The notes beneath the pieces were generated by a model. That model saw only the letters and a list, made by a program, of their open reading frames with translations, was not told the DNA's origin and ran no database searches. This document shows, one piece after another, positions 5,301-8,275 of a stretch of 8,275 bases of DNA. The DNA comes from JAAYAY01 sp964429355 (GTDB taxonomy: Bacteria > Planctomycetota > Planctomycetia > Pirellulales > Thermoguttaceae). A program made the translations under genes and the position numbers. The stretch spans positions 1-8,275 of the forward strand of contig CAYSCH010000408.1 in NCBI GenBank assembly GCA_964429355.1, given 5' to 3'. Position 1 is the first letter of the stretch. The number at the start of each line of letters is the position of its first letter.

Positions 5301-7094
5301 AAGTACAAGATCCGGGCAACTCACTACGCCACCAAGCGCACTTCGAGCTGCGGGCTGGGCGACGAAGATTTCCGGGGCACGGCGAGCGCCACCCTACCGA
5401 CAGTCGGAATGGTGACGATCAAGACGGCGCCTGCCGGGTCTGGCAGCCAGGTATCTGGAACGTCGATCAAGGGGGCCATACCACCCAGCTTCGAAGCCAA
5501 GTTCCTCGACGGAGACAAGTCGTTTTCGCTCCTGGATCATTTTGGCAAGGTCGTGGCGATCGATTTCTGGGCGACGTGGTGCGGTCCATGCATGGCCGTT
5601 ATGCCGCAGTTGAAGGAACTGCACGAGAAGTACAAGGGTAGCGACGACGTCGTTTTCCTCACCGTGAGTCTCGACACGGACAAAGAGCGGCTTCAAGAGA
5701 CGATGAAGAAAGAGGGCATCGAGTTCCCGGTCATCTTCTCCGGTGAAGGCTGGCAGGACTCGATTTCGCAGGCTTTTGGCGTAAGCAGCGTGCCGAGTTC
5801 CTTTGTGATCGGCCGCAACGGTCGCTTTGCCGCCGAGCGAATGCACGGGGCCCAACTGGCGTCGGGCATCGAGGCCGCGTTGAAGGAGCCGCTCGACCCG
5901 GCCTTTGCCAATTCGAAGCCGGCACGGCTCACCGTGAAGGTCTCCTTGGACGGTGAGGAACTCGGCATCCCGAACGCACGTTTGGCGCTCAAGTCGGTGA
6001 ACGCCGACGGAAGGACGGTGCTCGAAGAAGAGATGGCCATGCCCGGGCGAGCCGCGCAAGTCGTATGGCTCTACCCGGAATTGCCGAACGGCGGCAAGGT
6101 CACGGCGATCCTGACAGCCGAGACCGTGGGCCAGCAGACCCAGGCGATCGATGACCCGAAGACCGAGGCAACCGTCCAGTTCGCCTTCAACAGCCCGCGG
6201 AAGGTAACCGGCGTCGTCGCCTTGGCGGACGGCACGCCCGCGCCGGATCTGGAAGTGACGATCCGCGGACCCGTGCGCCGCTCGACCACGACCGGCGAGA
6301 CGGGCGAATTCGCGATTGCCGCTTTGCCGGGTGACTACTATGTGACGATCGCTGGAAACGAAGAGTTCGCCTGGGTCCGGGGAGAAACGATCCGCGTCAC
6401 CGTCCCCAAGGATGTGGACCCCGATGCACTCCAGATCGAGGCCTGCCGTGCCGTCGTTTTGAAGGGCGTTGTCAAGGATGAGGAAGGCAAGCCGGTTGCC
6501 GGGGCCCAGGTCCGAGTCAATTTTTCGGACGAGCCCGTCACCTGCGACACTCAAGGGCGGTTCGAAACGTCCGGCGCACCCAGCAAGGGGAGCGTCAGTA
6601 TCTACGCGTACCAGGAAAGCAGACGCGGTCAGGTTGCTCTCAACAACATCGACCCCGACAAGGAAGTAGAAGTCCAGTTCGGCCAGGGCGTGCAGACCTC
6701 GCGCGACGGGCTGCTTGTAGGAGCGCCGATGCCGAGCCTGACGGCCGTTTCTTTCAGCGACGGCAAATCGACACAGTGGAAGCCGCAATCGGACGGTAAG
6801 ACGCTCCTGGTCTTCGCTGCCCTTTGGCACCCCAAGGGCGAAGCGTTCGTCGCCGAGGCCCAGAAGTGGTCTAAGGAGAGGGACGTTCGCCTGGCCGTGT
6901 TCAGTACGGATTGGTGTGCGGAACAGGCCAAGTCGAAACTGGCCGATCTGGGAATGGTTGACACGGCGGCCTTTGCCGGGCCTGGCGGACTGGCCGCGGC
7001 GGCGGACTGGAAGCTGAAACTGCCGGCGCAGGCCTACCTCGTTTCTGCTGACGGGAAGCTGCTTGCCGTGCCGGCGCCTTCCGGATTGCCGTAA
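2355..7094 (+). CDS. Giant exported multi-module protein: carboxypeptidase-regulatory-like arrays with a TlpA-type thioredoxin domain
   Basis: Predicted 1579 residues. Order: signal peptide about 1-25 (MGSRLAVSLVSAVLVLGG core); N-terminal sugar-binding or PA14-like beta domain about 35-190, with WHVIGPFP near its start and GHDDSVRVWLNGEEVF around 128-143; a linker beta domain to about 290; then carboxypeptidase-regulatory-like modules starting near 293, 373, 459, 547, 629 (divergent), 726, 832 and 935. Most carry G-x-V...G-x-P-(V/I)-x-x-(A/V) and a D-x-x-G-(R/H)-(F/Y) turn. A TlpA/ResA-like domain follows (about 1038-1178) with W1075-C-G-P-C1079 after IDFWAT, and a Pro1147 in SVPSSFVI as the expected cis-Pro. 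Further modules start near 1190, 1282 and 1367, then a cysteine-less redoxin-like domain at 1453-1579. No sortase motif, C-terminal sorting domain or transmembrane anchor is evident. Likely role, by inference: a periplasmic or surface scaffold with thiol-disulfide activity. A beta-helix gene follows after 53 bases, suggesting an operon. Confidence 0.88.
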   Translation: MGSRLAVSLVSAVLVLGGNLSVFGGEAAPPVPLKRNVLLDAWHVIGPFPKANRQPSMDVDFLGGEPNVALDADVVYEGETYRWQPYGGLAVDFRSAFSVEGSEKDYTVAYAYTEFVSESDQAAVLGLGHDDSVRVWLNGEEVFKAEGPSQANLDGKKIDVKIRKGKNCLLCKVGQIYGAWEVLARLLPPAMAEPLLALECDQPVAAGALRVPTLSIELLDREGNTIGTQEASGYRMANPTRVVFSCYGAVPDLAPAKIRVRYEAPGLETFEQTFDWGEAREGKVKIPVKTSAKIAGKVIDKKTGAPVDGAQFQVASKILDLRSEADGRFVLNEFSPLLQSFLVAAAGYKPVEMRFTLPAEEPLTVQLEPGGQVLRGVVLDPEGKPIAGAKIGGSLTRDWSSDVVTDADGRFEVIAIAEDGTKIYPTVVHPDFVPKDSFGQPMEPGGVTEVQWTLKRGAVVTGRVTAAKDGQPVANVQIVTGHDRFASNRANPETKTDKDGRYRLGGVEPGAALIHAFGPGFAPQMAEIKTTVDKPTEVNFELKPGKLVTGKVTDPAGKPVADVTLVTDTWNGARMFERRTKTGADGVYKLWHMPDTPAEVHVLKSGYVSIRDLMVVGGETRDLTLKPILEHKVTLRTEDTNQPPGEIEIHTGYLFPGRDTISWDRRSYESRNYNAKTGVYSIRDDEPFNGKRFLRFRAQGYEDTQVEVPTEATESQTFELVLKQLSQIQGRVVCAHTGEPLEGVTVALVDENDRLRLDHYVYYKDSFGSLERFTGRMTLTDADGHFKLPGLNAETRGDLVLLKKLGGFHYVADAAGMIRDGRLELPFPKPGTIEGQVLVAGKPVPEASVRVSWIPYAGLQSEWDMPFGIGGQIISDQQGRFKFEGLGPGRYQISRVCHFDSPTGGGISMCMKHEELALLPGGQVVHNLTRPAGHSVSGTVVDPDGNALADSIVEVTLEPDDRIDAVRADSEGRFTIEHLPEGKYKIRATHYATKRTSSCGLGDEDFRGTASATLPTVGMVTIKTAPAGSGSQVSGTSIKGAIPPSFEAKFLDGDKSFSLLDHFGKVVAIDFWATWCGPCMAVMPQLKELHEKYKGSDDVVFLTVSLDTDKERLQETMKKEGIEFPVIFSGEGWQDSISQAFGVSSVPSSFVIGRNGRFAAERMHGAQLASGIEAALKEPLDPAFANSKPARLTVKVSLDGEELGIPNARLALKSVNADGRTVLEEEMAMPGRAAQVVWLYPELPNGGKVTAILTAETVGQQTQAIDDPKTEATVQFAFNSPRKVTGVVALADGTPAPDLEVTIRGPVRRSTTTGETGEFAIAALPGDYYVTIAGNEEFAWVRGETIRVTVPKDVDPDALQIEACRAVVLKGVVKDEEGKPVAGAQVRVNFSDEPVTCDTQGRFETSGAPSKGSVSIYAYQESRRGQVALNNIDPDKEVEVQFGQGVQTSRDGLLVGAPMPSLTAVSFSDGKSTQWKPQSDGKTLLVFAALWHPKGEAFVAEAQKWSKERDVRLAVFSTDWCAEQAKSKLADLGMVDTAAFAGPGGLAAAADWKLKLPAQAYLVSADGKLLAVPAPSGLP
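5466..5888 (+). other. TlpA/ResA-like thioredoxin domain inside the giant protein
   Basis: Residues about 1038-1178 of the giant protein. The IPPSFEAKFLDG entry strand, DHFGKVVAIDFWATWCGPC active site (Cys1076 and Cys1079), the FLTVSLDTD strand and SVPSSFVI with cis-Pro1147 match exported TlpA/ResA/redoxin domains, which reduce disulfides in cell-envelope proteins or act in oxidative stress. All key residues are intact, so thiol-redox activity is expected. The electron donor is unknown; no DsbD/CcdA-type gene is in the window. Confidence 0.9.
6711..7091 (+). other. Degenerate second redoxin-like domain at the C-terminus of the giant protein
   Basis: Residues 1453-1579. The layout follows a redoxin domain: LLVGAPMPSLTAVSFSDGK resembles the usual G-x-x-x-P-x-F entry strand, TLLVFAALWHPKGEAF occupies the WCxxC position, DVRLAVFSTDW is the next strand, and LPAQAYLVSADGKLLA resembles the cis-Pro strand plus D/N-G-x turn. 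WHPKG (1491-1495) stands where W-C-x-x-C should be, so both active-site cysteines are missing. The only nearby cysteine is Cys1521, after the next strand. It may be structural, regulatory or a decayed duplicate of the first redoxin domain. Confidence 0.65.
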
Positions 7095-7132
7095 CAGGCC
7101 CATCCCGAGAACGAGGGTGTTTGCATCGAATT

Positions 7133-7138
7133 GGGGAG
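7133..7138 (+). promoter_or_regulatory. Ribosome binding site of the GH28-like gene
   Basis: GGGGAG lies 9 bases before the ATG at 7148. An ATG at 7141 in another frame leads only into a short basic frame, so 7148, which begins a signal peptide, is preferred. Confidence 0.65.
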
Positions 7139-7147
7139 TGATGTGCC

Positions 7148-8275
7148 ATGTACCGAGTGTTGCCTGTTCTTGCGTTGATGGTCGCCGCAATATGTTCCGT
7201 CATGGCAGCGGGCGTGGTACCCTCCGCTGCGACGATTGCCCCTGGCGTTGTGGGCGACGGCGTCCACGATGACACGCTCGGTTTGCAGGCCCTTCTCGAC
7301 TCGGGCAGAAGTGAAGTTCACTTCCCGTCGCCACCCGTCCGCCTGCTCATCAGCAAGACGCTCAGAATGCGCTCTCGGCAGACGTTGATTGTCGGACGGC
7401 ACACCGTGATCCGACTCAAAGACGGCTCCGACCAGGTGATGATCACCAACGCCGACCACGACCGGGGGGACGAGGACGTGAGCGTGGTCGGCGGTATCTG
7501 GGACATGAACAACTTAAACCAGTCGTTGACGGAGTACCAGAAAACCCGCAATTGCCACGGACGCCCCTATGCCCCCGAGTACTACATCGGCGTGTTGATG
7601 CGGTTCAACAACGTGAAGAACCTGTCCCTCCGCGGCTTGACGCTGAAAGACCCGGTGACCTTCGGCATGCAGCTGGGGAACCTCCGGCAGTTCACTATCG
7701 AGGACATCACGTTCGACTACAACCTGAAACGGAGCAACATGGACGGGGTACACGTCCACGGCAATTCCCGCTGGGGGCGGATCGCGAATCTCAAGGGCAC
7801 GACCAACGATGACCTGGTCGCGCTGAACGCCGATGACGGTGGCTATTTCGAGATGTCCCGCGGACCGATCGAAGACGTGTCCGTCGATGGTGTGTTTTCC
7901 GAGGACGGCTACACGGCGGTGCGGCTCTTGTCGGCCGGCTCCCCGATCCGGCGGATCCAGCTCGCAAATGTCTTCGGCACGTACCGCTACAATGTGATCT
8001 CGTTTACGAACCACCAGGTACATCCCGGCAGCGCCAGCACGTTCGAGGACATCTCGATTCGTGGGATCTTCTGCTCCAAATCAGGGCAGGGGATGAAATT
8101 CGACCCGCTCCAGTCCGGTGCCTCAAACATGGCGCTCATCTGGATTGACGCCCCCGCGGTCGTCAGTTCGCTGGCGATTTCGGATTACCACCGCACGGAA
8201 GACGTATGGCCCGCAGAGAACATCGTGATTGAACCGGGAGCGACGGTCGAGTGCCTGCAAATGAACAACGTCTCG
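7148..8275 (+). CDS. Exported GH28/pectate-lyase-like right-handed beta-helix protein (3' end outside window)
   Basis: 376 codons are visible with no stop before the window ends. Residues 1-21 form a signal peptide (MYRVLPVLALMVAAICSVMA). Next comes VVGDGVHDDTLGLQALLDSG, the N-terminal GDG-x-x-DDT signature of pectate-lyase-3/GH28-type beta-helix proteins, then repeated rungs such as VSVVGGIWDMNN, VKNLSLRGLTLKDPVTFGMQ and FTIEDITFDYN. The segment N197-M-D199-G-V-H-V-H-G and N220-D221-D222 correspond to the NTD and DD motifs that hold the catalytic acids of GH28 polygalacturonases. The spacing of 22-23 residues is close to that of characterised enzymes, where the three Asp lie within about 22 residues. 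The later GHG and RIK motifs are not evident, so substrate and mechanism may differ from true polygalacturonase. Likely a secreted glycosidase or lyase acting on acidic or plant/algal polysaccharide. It follows the giant gene by 53 bases without an obvious terminator. Confidence 0.85.
   Translation, partial: MYRVLPVLALMVAAICSVMAAGVVPSAATIAPGVVGDGVHDDTLGLQALLDSGRSEVHFPSPPVRLLISKTLRMRSRQTLIVGRHTVIRLKDGSDQVMITNADHDRGDEDVSVVGGIWDMNNLNQSLTEYQKTRNCHGRPYAPEYYIGVLMRFNNVKNLSLRGLTLKDPVTFGMQLGNLRQFTIEDITFDYNLKRSNMDGVHVHGNSRWGRIANLKGTTNDDLVALNADDGGYFEMSRGPIEDVSVDGVFSEDGYTAVRLLSAGSPIRRIQLANVFGTYRYNVISFTNHQVHPGSASTFEDISIRGIFCSKSGQGMKFDPLQSGASNMALIWIDAPAVVSSLAISDYHRTEDVWPAENIVIEPGATVECLQMNNVS

Noticed and set aside
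7095..7147. Possible terminator between the giant gene and the GH28-like gene
   Set aside because: No stable stem followed by a T-run could be found by eye.
5394..7190. Long - strand open frame (598 codons) opposite the redoxin half of the giant gene
   Set aside because: Same arginine-rich shadow composition; antisense to the WCGPC domain and following modules, with no recognisable motif.
7514..8023. - strand 169-codon frame opposite the GH28-like gene
   Set aside because: The + strand shows signal peptide, GDG-x-x-DDT and NMD/NDD motifs in one continuous frame; the - strand shows no family resemblance.
1..8275. CRISPR array, tRNA or rRNA gene
   Set aside because: No regularly spaced direct repeats, cloverleaf-like sequence or rRNA signature was seen on either strand.

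Overview
The window looks like bacterial chromosome, most likely from the Planctomycetota or a neighbouring lineage of the PVC group (Lentisphaerota, Verrucomicrobiota). This is an inference from gene content: large exported proteins built from carboxypeptidase-regulatory-like modules plus a TlpA-type redoxin domain, together with right-handed beta-helix (pectate-lyase/GH28-like) proteins, are typical there. No rRNA, tRNA or marker gene is present to confirm it.

Layout, all three substantial genes on the + strand. (1) 1-106: a short leader, perhaps holding the last codons of an upstream gene. (2) 107-1222: an exported right-handed beta-helix protein of 371 aa with a cysteine- and aromatic-rich patch. 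(3) 1223-2354: a junkyard of about 1.1 kb with no intact gene. It contains a perfect 22-bp palindrome, a C-terminal fragment of an IS66-family transposase on the - strand (with Gln where the family's last catalytic Glu should be), a + strand relic resembling the tail of a PD-(D/E)XK/NucS-like nuclease-related protein, and immediately after it, in another frame, a relic of the C-terminal tail of a type I restriction specificity subunit (HsdS). (4) 2355-7094: a giant exported protein of 1579 aa. In order it has a signal peptide, an N-terminal beta-sandwich-like domain, about eight carboxypeptidase-regulatory-like modules, a TlpA/ResA-like thioredoxin domain with intact WCGPC, about three more beta modules, and a C-terminal second redoxin-like domain that has lost both active-site cysteines. 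(5) 7148-8275: an exported GH28/pectate-lyase-like beta-helix protein cut by the window end, starting 53 bases after the giant gene and probably co-transcribed with it.

The intact genes suggest an envelope or extracellular carbohydrate-processing locus: two exported beta-helix proteins that may bind or cleave polysaccharide, and a large exported scaffold carrying a thiol-redox domain. That they work together is inferred only from adjacency and common export. The restriction-modification and transposon scraps suggest that an older defence or mobile island was eroded between genes 1 and 2. I do not see a complete new defence or mobile system here. The most unusual object is the giant redoxin/beta-module protein with one live and one apparently dead redoxin domain.
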